Shown here piece after piece: positions 9,136 through 17,972 of a stretch of 64,000 nt of DNA (the stretch's first letter is position 1; each line of letters begins with the position of its first letter). The notes under the pieces were generated by a model. That model saw nothing but the letters and a program-made list of their open reading frames with translations. It was not told the DNA's origin and did not search any database. The stretch lies in contig JBJDZG010000004.1 in assembly GCA_051867875.1 (NCBI GenBank), positions 1-64,000 on the forward strand, read 5' to 3'. The DNA comes from RGIG4608 sp051867875. GTDB lineage: Bacteria > Bacillota > Clostridia > Oscillospirales > CAG-272. A program made the translations under genes and the position numbers.

Positions 9136-12006
9136 ATGAAGTTCAAAAATCCGTTCAAGTTAATAAAGAGCAATAAAAAGCTCCTCTCTATAAAATCCGA
9201 ATACGGCTATCTTTCAAATTCATTTTTGATTCCCGCATTCATAATGCTCGGCATCTATCTGGCACTCGGCCACAAGCCCCTCGGCGATTCCTCGGTGCTG
9301 ACACTCGACCTCAACGCGCAGTACGTATATTTCTATGAGGCGCTCCGTGAGTTCGTATGGGGCGACGCTTCGCTTCTGTACTCATTCTCGCGCTCGCTCG
9401 GCGGTGAGTTCATGGGAATTTACGCCTACTACGTTGCCAGCCCACTATCCTATATCGTAGCGCTCTTCCCGAAATCGGGCATACTCTTTGCACTCCTTAC
9501 GATAATCGTCGTAAAAATAGGTCTCTGCGGTCTTTCGTTCGGTTTCTATCTTCATAAGCATACAAAAGATATAAACAAGGACGCAATAATAATGTTCTCT
9601 ACTATGTACGCTCTTTCCGCGTACGCCATAACGTATCAGAACAACATTATGTGGCTCGACGGGCTATTCCTTTTGCCCGTACTTACCTATTCGATAGAAA
9701 GACTCATTAAAACGGGAAGATATAAGCTCTATGCATTCGTACTCGCGCTGATGATGATGAGCCACTATTATATCGGCTACATGCTGTGTTGGTACACGGC
9801 ATTCTGTTTCTTCTTCTCGTATTTCAAGTACAGCGACAGAACGCTCATAAATCCCACCGGAGAAAAGCGTCATTTTGTCAAATCGCTTACGAAAATCGGC
9901 GGAGCTACCCTGCTCGGCATCGGCATGTCGGCATTTATGATTGGGGCGGCTTACTATTCGCTCCAGTTCGGAAAGAGCGATTTCACCGATCCCTCGTGGG
10001 ACATCGTGGCTCGCTTCGACCTGTTCGACCTCTTCCCGAAAATGCTCCCCGGCTCCTACGACACCGTTATGCACGAAGGACTGCCCCTGCTTTACTGCGG
10101 TGTGCTCACGCTCTTTATGCTCCCAATCTACGTTATGGCAAAGCACGTCGAGTCAAGGGAAAAGATATTCTACGTATCATTCTCCCTCTTGTACGTTCTC
10201 ATAATGGTGATAAATCCCCTCGACCTTATAATGCACGGCTTTCAGGAGCCCAACTGCCTGAATTACAGGTACAGCTTCATTCTTATATTCTTAATGCTTA
10301 TAATGGCGTATAAGGGATACTGTGAAATAAACGATCATTCTCCGAAAAAGATATTTGCCACTGGCGGCGTTATTCTCTGCCTTTTGCTCATAGCGCAAAA
10401 AATGGAGTTTCCCAATTTCGTGCTGGATGACCGCGAGGGCGCCGAATACGGCTTTACGGCGAACAAGCTTCCGTTTTTCTGGGTAGTGGTATTCTCTATA
10501 ATCGCAATTTTTGCAATAGGTGCTATTCTCTGCTATCTTATCAAGGCAAAGGACAAGGAGAGAATGAGTTTTATTCTTCTGTGTGCTGTGTGTATTGAGC
10601 TCTTTGCAAACGGCATCGTGCTTATTTGCTCCATGAGCTTTGACGTCGGGCATTCCCCGTACTCGTCTTACGTTGACTATTTTGAAAAGCTTACGCCCAT
10701 AGTTGAAACGGTACAAGAGCAGGACAAGGGCTTCTTCCGTTCCGAAAAGACCACGCACCGTTGCACTAACGACAATATGGCTCTGAATATCAAGGGATTG
10801 TCAAACTCTACCTCGACGCTCAACGCAAAGGTTATCTCGCTTCTCGAATATCTGGGCTACTACGCCGACGCGCACTGGACGCAATATCTCGGCTCGACCT
10901 TTGTAACCGACGCGCTCTTCGGAATAAAATACGTTTATTCCAACACAGAAAACGAATTTAACAAAGAAAGTCTTACACAAAACGAGCTTATGGATATGTA
11001 TTACGAGCTCTTCTGTGAGGACGAAAACTATTACGCATATAAAAATCCTTATGCTCTCGGAATGGCTTACGGAGTTTCAAGCGACGTAAAAGACCTCATA
11101 ACAGACCTCGAATTTGACTATTCCGTAAAGGAAGGCTACAAGAATCCCTTTGAAATTCAGAACCTCTTGCTCAACACTTTTCTCGGCTTTGACGAGGGCG
11201 ACCGAATTGAATTTTTCTCGGGTATCACTCTTAAAAAGAACACCAACATTCAAGGTGCTGCAAGCACTGTCGGCGGAAATATGGAGTACGCCGCAACCTC
11301 GGGCAACATTGAGGAAAATCTCGTAACGTTCACATTTACCGTTCAAAAGAGCGGTCCGCTCTATCTCTGTCTGCCCACGGGCTACGAGAGGAGTTTTACT
11401 CTCTTCGTTAACGGCGAGCACTACGTTCAGAACAGCATATACACGAGAATAATCAACCTCGGCTACCGTGAGGCAGGCGAAGAAATGCAGCTTGATTTCC
11501 GACGTGACGACGGTCAGCTCTATTTCTACAAGGACACCGATTATCTCTACACGCTTGATATGAGTGCATTTGAGTTTGCTATGAGTGAGCTTGCAAAAAC
11601 AAATCTCGTTATCGACGAGGACACATGGAGCGATGACCGATTCTACGGTTCTATCGTAACGCACGAGGACAATAAGACCATAATGACGACCATTCCCTAC
11701 GACAACGGCTGGAAGGTTTACGTTGACGGCAAGCAGGTGGAAACCTATTCCGTCATCGGCGACTCTCTTATGGCGTTTGATATTGAGAGTGCGGGCGAGC
11801 ACAGAGTGGAATTCAGATATATACCCGACGTTTACGTATACGGTGCTGTCATTTCAGTCGTATCGATAGCGATATTCGCTCTTCTCTGCGCACTTGACGC
11901 AAGAAAAAAGAAAAAGGTTGCCGCCCCGGTTGCAGAAGCTGAAAAAACAGCCGAAGTACCTGAAAACGCAACGGAAACAACAACCGAAACCGAAGGAGAA
12001 AACTGA
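9136..12006 (+). CDS. YfhO-family multi-pass membrane protein
   Basis: 956 residues: about a dozen transmembrane helices in the first 500 and again at the C-terminus (about 905-925), separated by a large extracytoplasmic domain (about 510-900), and a short charged tail rich in E, T and A. This is the GT-C-like layout of YfhO. In B. subtilis and Listeria, YfhO-type proteins help glycosylate lipoteichoic acid together with a CsbB-type glycosyltransferase; none is nearby here. A conserved early DLNAQY motif follows the first helix. It ends 1 nt into ruvA, an unusual coupling of an envelope gene to a recombination gene. Confidence 0.85.
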   Translation: MKFKNPFKLIKSNKKLLSIKSEYGYLSNSFLIPAFIMLGIYLALGHKPLGDSSVLTLDLNAQYVYFYEALREFVWGDASLLYSFSRSLGGEFMGIYAYYVASPLSYIVALFPKSGILFALLTIIVVKIGLCGLSFGFYLHKHTKDINKDAIIMFSTMYALSAYAITYQNNIMWLDGLFLLPVLTYSIERLIKTGRYKLYAFVLALMMMSHYYIGYMLCWYTAFCFFFSYFKYSDRTLINPTGEKRHFVKSLTKIGGATLLGIGMSAFMIGAAYYSLQFGKSDFTDPSWDIVARFDLFDLFPKMLPGSYDTVMHEGLPLLYCGVLTLFMLPIYVMAKHVESREKIFYVSFSLLYVLIMVINPLDLIMHGFQEPNCLNYRYSFILIFLMLIMAYKGYCEINDHSPKKIFATGGVILCLLLIAQKMEFPNFVLDDREGAEYGFTANKLPFFWVVVFSIIAIFAIGAILCYLIKAKDKERMSFILLCAVCIELFANGIVLICSMSFDVGHSPYSSYVDYFEKLTPIVETVQEQDKGFFRSEKTTHRCTNDNMALNIKGLSNSTSTLNAKVISLLEYLGYYADAHWTQYLGSTFVTDALFGIKYVYSNTENEFNKESLTQNELMDMYYELFCEDENYYAYKNPYALGMAYGVSSDVKDLITDLEFDYSVKEGYKNPFEIQNLLLNTFLGFDEGDRIEFFSGITLKKNTNIQGAASTVGGNMEYAATSGNIEENLVTFTFTVQKSGPLYLCLPTGYERSFTLFVNGEHYVQNSIYTRIINLGYREAGEEMQLDFRRDDGQLYFYKDTDYLYTLDMSAFEFAMSELAKTNLVIDEDTWSDDRFYGSIVTHEDNKTIMTTIPYDNGWKVYVDGKQVETYSVIGDSLMAFDIESAGEHRVEFRYIPDVYVYGAVISVVSIAIFALLCALDARKKKKVAAPVAEAEKTAEVPENATETTTETEGEN

Positions 12007-12632
12007 TGTTTTACTATATTGAGGGCAGACTAACCCATCTCGATTACTCTTTTGCCGTGCTCGACTGCCACGGCGTAGGCTACAAGCTCACTATTACGCA
12101 GACGACCTATGAAGCAATGCCCCCTCACCTGTCCGTCAGCGAAGCGCCGACTGTAAGACTGTACACGTATATGGCGGTACGCGAGGACGACGTCGAGCTT
12201 TTCGGCTTTTACACGCAGGACGAGCTTGAAGCGTTCAAGCTTCTCATCACGGTATCAGGCGTAGGTCCGAAGGCGGCGCTTGCAATTCTCTCTCTGTTCA
12301 CTCCCGAAAAGCTATATCTTGCAATTTGCGGCGAGGACACGAAAGCCATTTCAAAGGCAAGCGGAATCGGCGCAAAAACTGCGGCGAGAATTGTACTTGA
12401 ACTTAAAGATAAGGTGTCAAAGAGCTTTACTCCGAGCTCCGCACCTTCCGATTCAAGCGTTGGTGCAACCGTTGCTCCGTCCTCAAGCTCCAAGCTCTCC
12501 GACGCGCAGAGTGCGCTTTTGGTGCTCGGATATACCAAGAGCGAAATACTCGCTGCCTTGCGAAGCGTTGACGTTTCGGACAGGGAAACCGATGATATTA
12601 TAAGACTTGCACTCAAAAATTTGAGCAGATAA
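12006..12632 (+). CDS. ruvA: Holliday junction branch migration protein RuvA
   Basis: 208 residues. An N-terminal OB domain (MFYYIEGRL start) is followed by tandem helix-hairpin-helix elements (VSGVGPKAAL and ASGIGAKTAARI), then a Ser/Pro-rich linker (about 138-165) and the C-terminal domain III that binds RuvB. RuvA tetramers hold the junction open for RuvB. The start overlaps the yfhO stop by one base (TGATG), so translation is coupled. Confidence 0.96.
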   Translation: MFYYIEGRLTHLDYSFAVLDCHGVGYKLTITQTTYEAMPPHLSVSEAPTVRLYTYMAVREDDVELFGFYTQDELEAFKLLITVSGVGPKAALAILSLFTPEKLYLAICGEDTKAISKASGIGAKTAARIVLELKDKVSKSFTPSSAPSDSSVGATVAPSSSSKLSDAQSALLVLGYTKSEILAALRSVDVSDRETDDIIRLALKNLSR

Positions 12633-12643
12633 GGAATTGATTT

Positions 12644-13717
12644 ATGAGATACGAAGAAGATTACGATTTTGAAAACAGCATAGAGGACAGAACTGTATCC
12701 CCTGCGATGACGGGCGATGACACAAACGAAAACGTGCTCCGTCCTCAAAGCATTGACGAATATATCGGTCAGGAAAAAGCCAAAGAGAATTTGAAGATAT
12801 ATATTGAGGCGGCAAAGCTCCGCGGCGACGCGCTCGACCACGTTCTTCTCTACGGCCCTCCGGGACTCGGTAAGACCACTCTTTCGCACATTATTGCAAA
12901 CGAGCTCGGTGTGCATATCAAGATAACCTCGGGTCCCGCCATTGAAAAGCAGGGCGACCTTGTGGCGATACTTACGGGGCTTGAAGACGGCGACGTGCTC
13001 TTTATCGACGAGATACACCGCCTTTCGCGCTCCATTGAAGAGGTGCTCTATCCCGCTATGGAGGACTTTTCCGTTGATATTATCATCGGCAAGGGTCCCG
13101 CAGCGAGAAGCATAAGAATTGACTTACCGAAATTTACTCTTATAGGTGCTACGACACGTGCAGGTCAGCTTACCACTCCCCTGCGCGACCGTTTCGGCGT
13201 TCTGTTAAAGCTTGAGCTTTACACTCCCGAGGAGCTTGCTACGATTATAAAGAGAAGTGCAAAAATTCTCGATATTAAGATTAGCGAGGACGGCGCTTAC
13301 GAAATTGCTTCGCGCTCACGCGGAACCCCGCGTATCGCCAACAGGCTTCTCAAACGTGTCCGCGACTTTGCTCAGGTCATGGGCGACGGCGTGATTACGA
13401 GCGATATTGCAAATTACGCTCTCGGCAAGCTTGAAATAGACCAGCTCGGTCTTGACAACACCGACAGACGTCTTTTGAATACCATAATCAAATTCTACAA
13501 CGGCGGTCCTGTCGGTCTTGAAACGCTCGCGGCGACCATCGGCGAGGAATCCATTACCATTGAGGACGTTTGCGAGCCCTATCTGCTTCAAATTGGCTTC
13601 CTATCCCGCACGCCCAAGGGCAGATGCGTAACCCGTGCCGCTTACGAGCATCTCGGTATTCCCTTTTACGACGGCTCCAAGGGCAGGACTGACGCAGACC
13701 AGACTACCATAATTTAA
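12644..13717 (+). CDS. ruvB: Holliday junction branch migration ATPase RuvB
   Basis: AAA+ motor of branch migration. The 357 residues carry Walker A GPPGLGKTT at 71-79, Walker B with D122-E123 (DEIH), the sensor/arginine-finger segment TTPLRDRFG, and a C-terminal winged helix. About 20 extra acidic residues precede the conserved LRPQSIDEYIGQ. It follows ruvA by 11 nt with AAGGA in front and ends at a strong terminator. Confidence 0.97.
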   Translation: MRYEEDYDFENSIEDRTVSPAMTGDDTNENVLRPQSIDEYIGQEKAKENLKIYIEAAKLRGDALDHVLLYGPPGLGKTTLSHIIANELGVHIKITSGPAIEKQGDLVAILTGLEDGDVLFIDEIHRLSRSIEEVLYPAMEDFSVDIIIGKGPAARSIRIDLPKFTLIGATTRAGQLTTPLRDRFGVLLKLELYTPEELATIIKRSAKILDIKISEDGAYEIASRSRGTPRIANRLLKRVRDFAQVMGDGVITSDIANYALGKLEIDQLGLDNTDRRLLNTIIKFYNGGPVGLETLAATIGEESITIEDVCEPYLLQIGFLSRTPKGRCVTRAAYEHLGIPFYDGSKGRTDADQTTII

Positions 13718-13725
13718 GATTAAAA

Positions 13726-13755
13726 AACCGCAGAGAAAATCTCTGCGGTTTTCAT
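13726..13755. terminator. Bidirectional terminator, ruvB / coat-protein gene
   Basis: Stem AACCGCAGAGA / TCTCTGCGGTT with a 3-nt loop. A T-run follows on both strands, so it can end ruvB (plus) and the convergent small coat gene (minus). Confidence 0.88.
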
Positions 13756-13764
13756 TATCGAAAT

Positions 13765-14010
13765 TTAATTTGCCGAAAACTTCTGTCTTACTTCGTTTAC
13801 CTGCTGAGTTTCAGCCTGCTTGGGTGCGTACCAGCCCTTTTCCTTCATCTTGGTGTAAATCTGATTCTGAAGCTGAAGGGACTGATGCAAAGCCGATGAA
13901 AATGACGAAAACACTCTCTCGTCGCTCGCTTCAATAGCACCGTGCATATAGAGGTCGCACGCGCCCTTTTCAAGAAGCAGCATATTTTCCATGATATCTC
14001 TGTCCTGCAT
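13765..14010 (-). CDS. CotF-like spore coat protein
   Basis: 81 residues, helical, matching the CotF/coat family core: an N-terminal DIMENMLLLEKGACDLY segment, a helix pair, and a C-terminal tail with the YxxxGWY-type motif (KEKGWYAPKQ). Such proteins are incorporated in the spore coat. GGAGG lies 4 nt before the ATG. It follows a second small protein by 10 nt. The call supports a spore-forming host; the exact coat layer is unknown. Confidence 0.78.
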   Translation of the reverse strand: MQDRDIMENMLLLEKGACDLYMHGAIEASDERVFSSFSSALHQSLQLQNQIYTKMKEKGWYAPKQAETQQVNEVRQKFSAN

Positions 14011-14020
14011 ATTTTCCTCC

Positions 14021-14194
14021 TTAAAGCAAATGATAAAATCCGCTGAAAAGCTCAGCGTGTGAACGGTTGAGGTCCGTTACGAAATTTTTGAGCTCGCCGT
14101 CCTGGAGCTGTGCGGAGCTCTCCTGGCACTTTGTCTGAAAATACTTCTCGTGGCTCAAAGCGTCCTCGATATAAAGCAATTCCTTGTTTGTCAT
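14021..14194 (-). CDS. Small CotF-associated protein
   Basis: 57 residues, predicted all-helical, with no transmembrane segment. The start at 14194 has GGGAGGT 4 nt upstream; the longer frame to 14257 lacks an SD and is not used. It precedes the CotF-like gene, and two-gene cassettes of this kind are common in Clostridia. It resembles the first helix pair of CotF-type coat proteins (NKELLYIEDALSHEKY), so I call it a probable coat partner. No recognisable active site. Confidence 0.6.
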   Translation of the reverse strand: MTNKELLYIEDALSHEKYFQTKCQESSAQLQDGELKNFVTDLNRSHAELFSGFYHLL

Positions 14195-14263
14195 AATTAC
14201 CTCCCTTAATTTTTGCTTGGTAATTTGATTATTGCCCTCTTTCAGTCGATTATTCATAGCGGC

Positions 14264-14297
14264 AGAAAAAAGCTCTCCATAAATTTGGAGAGCTTTC
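14264..14297 (-). terminator. Terminator of mrp
   Basis: On the minus strand AAAGCTCTCC, an 8-nt loop, GGAGAGCTTT, then a run of six T. It starts 8 nt past the mrp stop and separates mrp from the coat-type genes, which must have their own promoter (none obvious; possibly sporulation-specific). Confidence 0.88.
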
Positions 14298-14304
14298 GTT
14301 TTCT

Positions 14305-15138
14305 TTATTTTACGTTTTTAGCAGTTTTCAAAACCTCAACGGCAGCGTCAAGGTAATGTGAATTCATTTCCTCTATTCTGCCCGCGTCAACGAGGCTTGC
14401 AAGCTCGGGGTCAATGGGCATTTTGGAAAGAAGCTTATAGCCGAATTTCTCCGCTATCTCTTCAATATGGCTCTCTCCGAATATTTTTATCTCCTTACCG
14501 CAATCGGGGCATTTTACGTAGCTCATATTCTCGACAAGCCCTATTACATCAACACCCATCATATTAGCCATATTCGCCGCTTTTTCAACTATCATCGCCA
14601 CGAGCTCCTGAGGGCTTGAAACGATTATAATTCCGTCAAGCGGAATGGACTGAAAAACGGTGAGCGGAACGTCGCCCGTTCCGGGAGGGCAGTCAACGAA
14701 AAGATAGTCCAAATCGCCCCAAACAGTACCGCTCCAGAACTGCTTTACAGTACCCGCGATAACGGGACCGCGCCATACGACCGGCTGTGTCGCATCGGGG
14801 AGAAGCAAATTTACACTCATTATTTTAATTCCCGTAGAGCTCTCGGGAGGAATCATTCCGTCATCGTTTCCCTCAACGCCTGCGCTCACTCCGAACGCCT
14901 TCGGAATAGAGGGACCCGTGATATCCGCATCGAGTATTCCGACTTTATAGCCCGCTCTCTGCATAAGAGTGGCGAGTGCGGAGGTAACGAGGGATTTGCC
15001 AACGCCTCCCTTTCCGCTGACGACACCTATAACGTGCTTTATTTTTGAAGCAGAATTGAGGGGCTCGAGAAAATCGGTCTTGCTCTTGGTTGAACAGTTC
15101 GAAGAACAGCTTGAGCAATTATGCGTACATTCTGACAT
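14305..15138 (-). CDS. Mrp/NBP35-family P-loop ATPase, Fe-S cluster carrier
   Basis: 277 residues; a cytoplasmic scaffold/carrier for [4Fe-4S] delivery. The deviant Walker A is GKGGVGKS at 42-49; the C-terminal cluster-binding CxxC is C210-C213. A short N-terminal Cys cluster C-x3-C-x2-C-x3-C (residues 4-15) precedes the ATPase, as in NBP35-type members. The ATG at 15138 has AAAGGAAG 7 nt upstream; an earlier in-frame ATG at 15156 would put this SD inside the gene. It has a near-consensus promoter divergent from gpmI. Confidence 0.9.
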   Translation of the reverse strand: MSECTHNCSSCSSNCSTKSKTDFLEPLNSASKIKHVIGVVSGKGGVGKSLVTSALATLMQRAGYKVGILDADITGPSIPKAFGVSAGVEGNDDGMIPPESSTGIKIMSVNLLLPDATQPVVWRGPVIAGTVKQFWSGTVWGDLDYLFVDCPPGTGDVPLTVFQSIPLDGIIIVSSPQELVAMIVEKAANMANMMGVDVIGLVENMSYVKCPDCGKEIKIFGESHIEEIAEKFGYKLLSKMPIDPELASLVDAGRIEEMNSHYLDAAVEVLKTAKNVK

Positions 15139-15188
15139 ATATATACTTCCTTTCAAATTATTCTTACCGTAAATTACACAACAGACAT

Positions 15189-15217
15189 ATTATACAACGC
15201 AAAAAAGCGTTTGTCAA
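15189..15217 (-). promoter_or_regulatory. Promoter of mrp with a dyad in its spacer
   Basis: Minus strand: -35 TTGACA (15212-15217), 17-bp spacer, -10 TATAAT (15189-15194), a perfect consensus. The spacer contains AACGC-TTTTTT-GCGTT, an inverted repeat that could be an operator. Confidence 0.78.
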
Positions 15218-15240
15218 GCCGAGTTTTTTTCAAAAAGGGC

Positions 15241-15269
15241 TTGATTTCGTCGGTGAAAAAAGTTATACT
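15241..15269 (+). promoter_or_regulatory. Promoter of gpmI
   Basis: -35 TTGATT (15241-15246), 17-bp spacer, -10 TATACT (15264-15269), 44 nt before the start. It diverges from the mrp promoter. Confidence 0.7.
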
Positions 15270-15312
15270 ATATGATGGTTAAAATTTATAATATTATTCA
15301 CGGAGGTTCTGA

Positions 15313-16971
15313 ATGAACAAAACTCTTGAAAAACTTTCAAATTTCGGCGGAGTCAAGGGTCCCGTTCTTACGGTGGTAATGGACGGTGTAGGACTTGCTC
15401 CCGATACAGTTTCAAACGCAGTTGCCCAGGCTTACACACCCACGCTTGACTATCTTATGGCAAATTACCCCATGGTAAAGCTCAAAGCTCACGGTACGGC
15501 GGTAGGTCTTCCCTCTGACGACGATATGGGCAACAGCGAAGTAGGACACAACGCTCTCGGTTCAGGTCAGGTATTCGCTCAGGGCGCAAAGCTCGTTTCA
15601 AACTCCATTGAGAGCAAAAAAATGTTCGTGTCGCCTACTTGGTGCGAGCTTATCTCAAACGTAAAAAACAATAATTCCACTCTCCATTTCATCGGTCTTT
15701 TCTCCGACGGTAACGTTCACTCCCACATCGACCACCTCAAAGCTATGCTTAAACAGGCTAAGGAAGAAGGCGTTTCGAGAGTAAGGATTCACATTCTCAT
15801 CGACGGACGCGACGTTGGCGAAACGTCCGCGCTCGAATATATCACTCCCTTTGAGGCATTCCTCGCTTCTCTTAACGGCGACGGCTTTGATGCAAGAATA
15901 GCAAGCGGAGGCGGAAGAATGAAGATTACCATGGACCGTTACGAGGCTAACTGGGCTATGGTTGAGGCAGGCTGGAAAACTCACGTTCTCGGCGAGGGCA
16001 GACAGTTTGCAAACGCAACTGACGCCGTTAACACATACCGCGCTGAATACAAGGTTATCGACCAGGATCTTCCTCCTTTCGTTATCGCAGAGGACGGTAA
16101 GCCTCTCGGTACTGTCGAGGACGGCGACAGCGTTATTTTCTACAATTTCAGAGGCGACCGCTCAATCGAAATTTCCAAGGCGTTTGAAGGCGGTGCGGAC
16201 TTCGACAAATTTGACCGCGTAAGAGTGCCTGACGTCGTTTACGCAGGTATGCTTGAATACGACGGCGACCTTCATATTCCCTCAAAATATCTTGTAAATC
16301 CCCCCGAAATCACAAACACTCTCGGCGAATACCTCACCGACACGGGTGTAAGCCAGCTTGCTATTTCCGAAACGCAGAAATACGGTCACGTAACGTACTT
16401 CTGGAACGGAAACAAGAGCGGTAAGTTCTCCGAAGAGCTTGAAACTTATATAGAAATTCCATCCGACGTCGTTCCTTTCGAGCAAAGACCTTGGATGAAG
16501 TGCGCGGAGATTACCGACAAGCTCATCGAATGCCTTGAAAGCGGAAAATACGCCTATCTTCGCGTAAACTTCCCCAACGGCGATATGGTTGGTCATACGG
16601 GCAATCTTCTTGCAACACGTTGCTCTATGGAAGCACTCGACCTTCAGCTTAAAAGAATTATCGACGTAGTTGACAAGCTCCACGGCGTTGCTCTTATCAC
16701 GGCAGACCACGGAAACGCAGACGAAATGTACGAAATGGACAAAAAGACGAAGCTTCCGAAACCCAATAAGGACGGTTCCTTCAAGGCAAAGACAAGCCAC
16801 ACTCTCAACCCCGTTCCCTGCATCATCTACGACAATTTCTACGCTGAAAGCTACACGGTTAAGGCTGACGAAGGTCAGTTCGGTCTTGCAAACGTTGCCG
16901 CTACCATGGTAAATCTTCTCGGCTACAAAGCACCCGAGGTTTGGAACGAATCCATTATCGAAGTTAAATAA
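15313..16971 (+). CDS. gpmI: 2,3-bisphosphoglycerate-independent phosphoglycerate mutase, long form
   Basis: Interconverts 3- and 2-phosphoglycerate in glycolysis with two metal ions. Metal ligand D24 lies in MDGVG and the nucleophile Ser75 in DDMGNSEVGHNALG; the second metal site is ADHGNADEM. At 552 residues it is longer than the usual bacterial form (about 510) and resembles the plant/trypanosomatid-type long iPGM in the RMKITMDRYE and HVLGEG segments. GGAGG precedes the ATG by 6 nt. It is monocistronic with its own promoter and terminator. Confidence 0.95.
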   Translation: MNKTLEKLSNFGGVKGPVLTVVMDGVGLAPDTVSNAVAQAYTPTLDYLMANYPMVKLKAHGTAVGLPSDDDMGNSEVGHNALGSGQVFAQGAKLVSNSIESKKMFVSPTWCELISNVKNNNSTLHFIGLFSDGNVHSHIDHLKAMLKQAKEEGVSRVRIHILIDGRDVGETSALEYITPFEAFLASLNGDGFDARIASGGGRMKITMDRYEANWAMVEAGWKTHVLGEGRQFANATDAVNTYRAEYKVIDQDLPPFVIAEDGKPLGTVEDGDSVIFYNFRGDRSIEISKAFEGGADFDKFDRVRVPDVVYAGMLEYDGDLHIPSKYLVNPPEITNTLGEYLTDTGVSQLAISETQKYGHVTYFWNGNKSGKFSEELETYIEIPSDVVPFEQRPWMKCAEITDKLIECLESGKYAYLRVNFPNGDMVGHTGNLLATRCSMEALDLQLKRIIDVVDKLHGVALITADHGNADEMYEMDKKTKLPKPNKDGSFKAKTSHTLNPVPCIIYDNFYAESYTVKADEGQFGLANVAATMVNLLGYKAPEVWNESIIEVK

Positions 16972-16986
16972 ATTAAATCAGATAAA

Positions 16987-17018
16987 GAAAAAATCCACTC
17001 GTTTGAGTGGATTTTTTC
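16987..17018. terminator. Bidirectional terminator, gpmI / rluD
   Basis: AAAAAATCCACTC, loop GTTT, GAGTGGATTTTTT. A T-run follows on both strands; it ends gpmI (plus) and the convergent ileS-lspA-rluD operon (minus). Confidence 0.9.
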
Positions 17019-17024
17019 TTTTTA

Positions 17025-17972
17025 TCAAGTGCAGGTCTTTTCAAGAAGGCCGAGCACCTTTTCAAAATCCTTCGGCAAGGGTGAGGTGAACATCATGCGC
17101 TCGCCGCTTCTCGGGTGCGTGAGGTGCAATTCCTTTGCGTGCAGACACTGCCCGTGAATGCAGTCCTTATGCAACGTCTGAAAGCGCGTCTTGTCCCCTC
17201 CATAGACCTCATCTCCGAGCAGCGGGTGCCCGAGATAAGCCATGTGAACTCTTATCTGGTGCGTTCTGCCCGTTTCGAGCACGCACTGTATATAATCAAA
17301 GCCGTGATAGCGCTTGATTACTCTGTAATGCGTTATTGCATCGCGCGAGGTGTACGACTCGTTCCTTATAACCGCCATTTTCTTACGGTCAACGGGGTGG
17401 CGTCCTATGGGAGCGTCTACCGTTCCCGACAGCTCTTTCAGATTTCCTACGACTACGGCGTGGTAAACACGGCTGACGGAGTGAGTTTTGAGCTGTTCGG
17501 AAAGCGAGAGGTGGGACGCGTCATTTTTGGCAACTACCAAAAGCCCGCTGGTGTCCTTATCGATTCTGTGCACAATGCCCGGACGCGCGACTCCGCCGAC
17601 GCCCGAAAGCGAATCACCGCAATGATATAGTAGCGCGTTCACGAGAGTACCGTCGGGATTTCCCGCCGCGGGGTGCACGACCATACCCGAGGGTTTATTC
17701 ACGACGATAATGTCGGTGTCCTCATAAACGATATCGAGCGGAATGTCCTGCGGAATCGCTTTTGCCTCGACAACATCGGGGTGAAATACCTCGATTATAT
17801 CACTCTCGCGGATTTTATAATTCTTTGCTACCGTCTTTCCGTTGACTAAAACAGCTCCGCCCTCGACGAGCTTTGCGCCTGCGGAGCGCGATATTTTTTC
17901 TCTCTCGGCTACGACGGTGTCTATTCTCTGCCCTATGTCGTCCTCAATCAGCTTCAGTGTCGTTTTGAGCAT
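17025..17972 (-). CDS. RluD-family 23S rRNA pseudouridine synthase
   Basis: 315 residues. An N-terminal S4 RNA-binding domain (about 15-75) is followed by the RluA/RluD catalytic domain; the catalytic Asp is D138 in HRIDKDTSG. The position after lspA matches the YlyB gene of B. subtilis, a RluD-type enzyme acting on 23S rRNA. The start overlaps lspA by 29 nt with GGAAG close upstream. Target uridines are inferred from the family. Confidence 0.9.
   Translation of the reverse strand: MLKTTLKLIEDDIGQRIDTVVAEREKISRSAGAKLVEGGAVLVNGKTVAKNYKIRESDIIEVFHPDVVEAKAIPQDIPLDIVYEDTDIIVVNKPSGMVVHPAAGNPDGTLVNALLYHCGDSLSGVGGVARPGIVHRIDKDTSGLLVVAKNDASHLSLSEQLKTHSVSRVYHAVVVGNLKELSGTVDAPIGRHPVDRKKMAVIRNESYTSRDAITHYRVIKRYHGFDYIQCVLETGRTHQIRVHMAYLGHPLLGDEVYGGDKTRFQTLHKDCIHGQCLHAKELHLTHPRSGERMMFTSPLPKDFEKVLGLLEKTCT

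Noticed and set aside
11077..11802. Open frames antisense to yfhO and (12209-13018) to ruvA/ruvB
   Set aside because: They mirror real genes on the other strand; low-complexity translated sequence with no domain.
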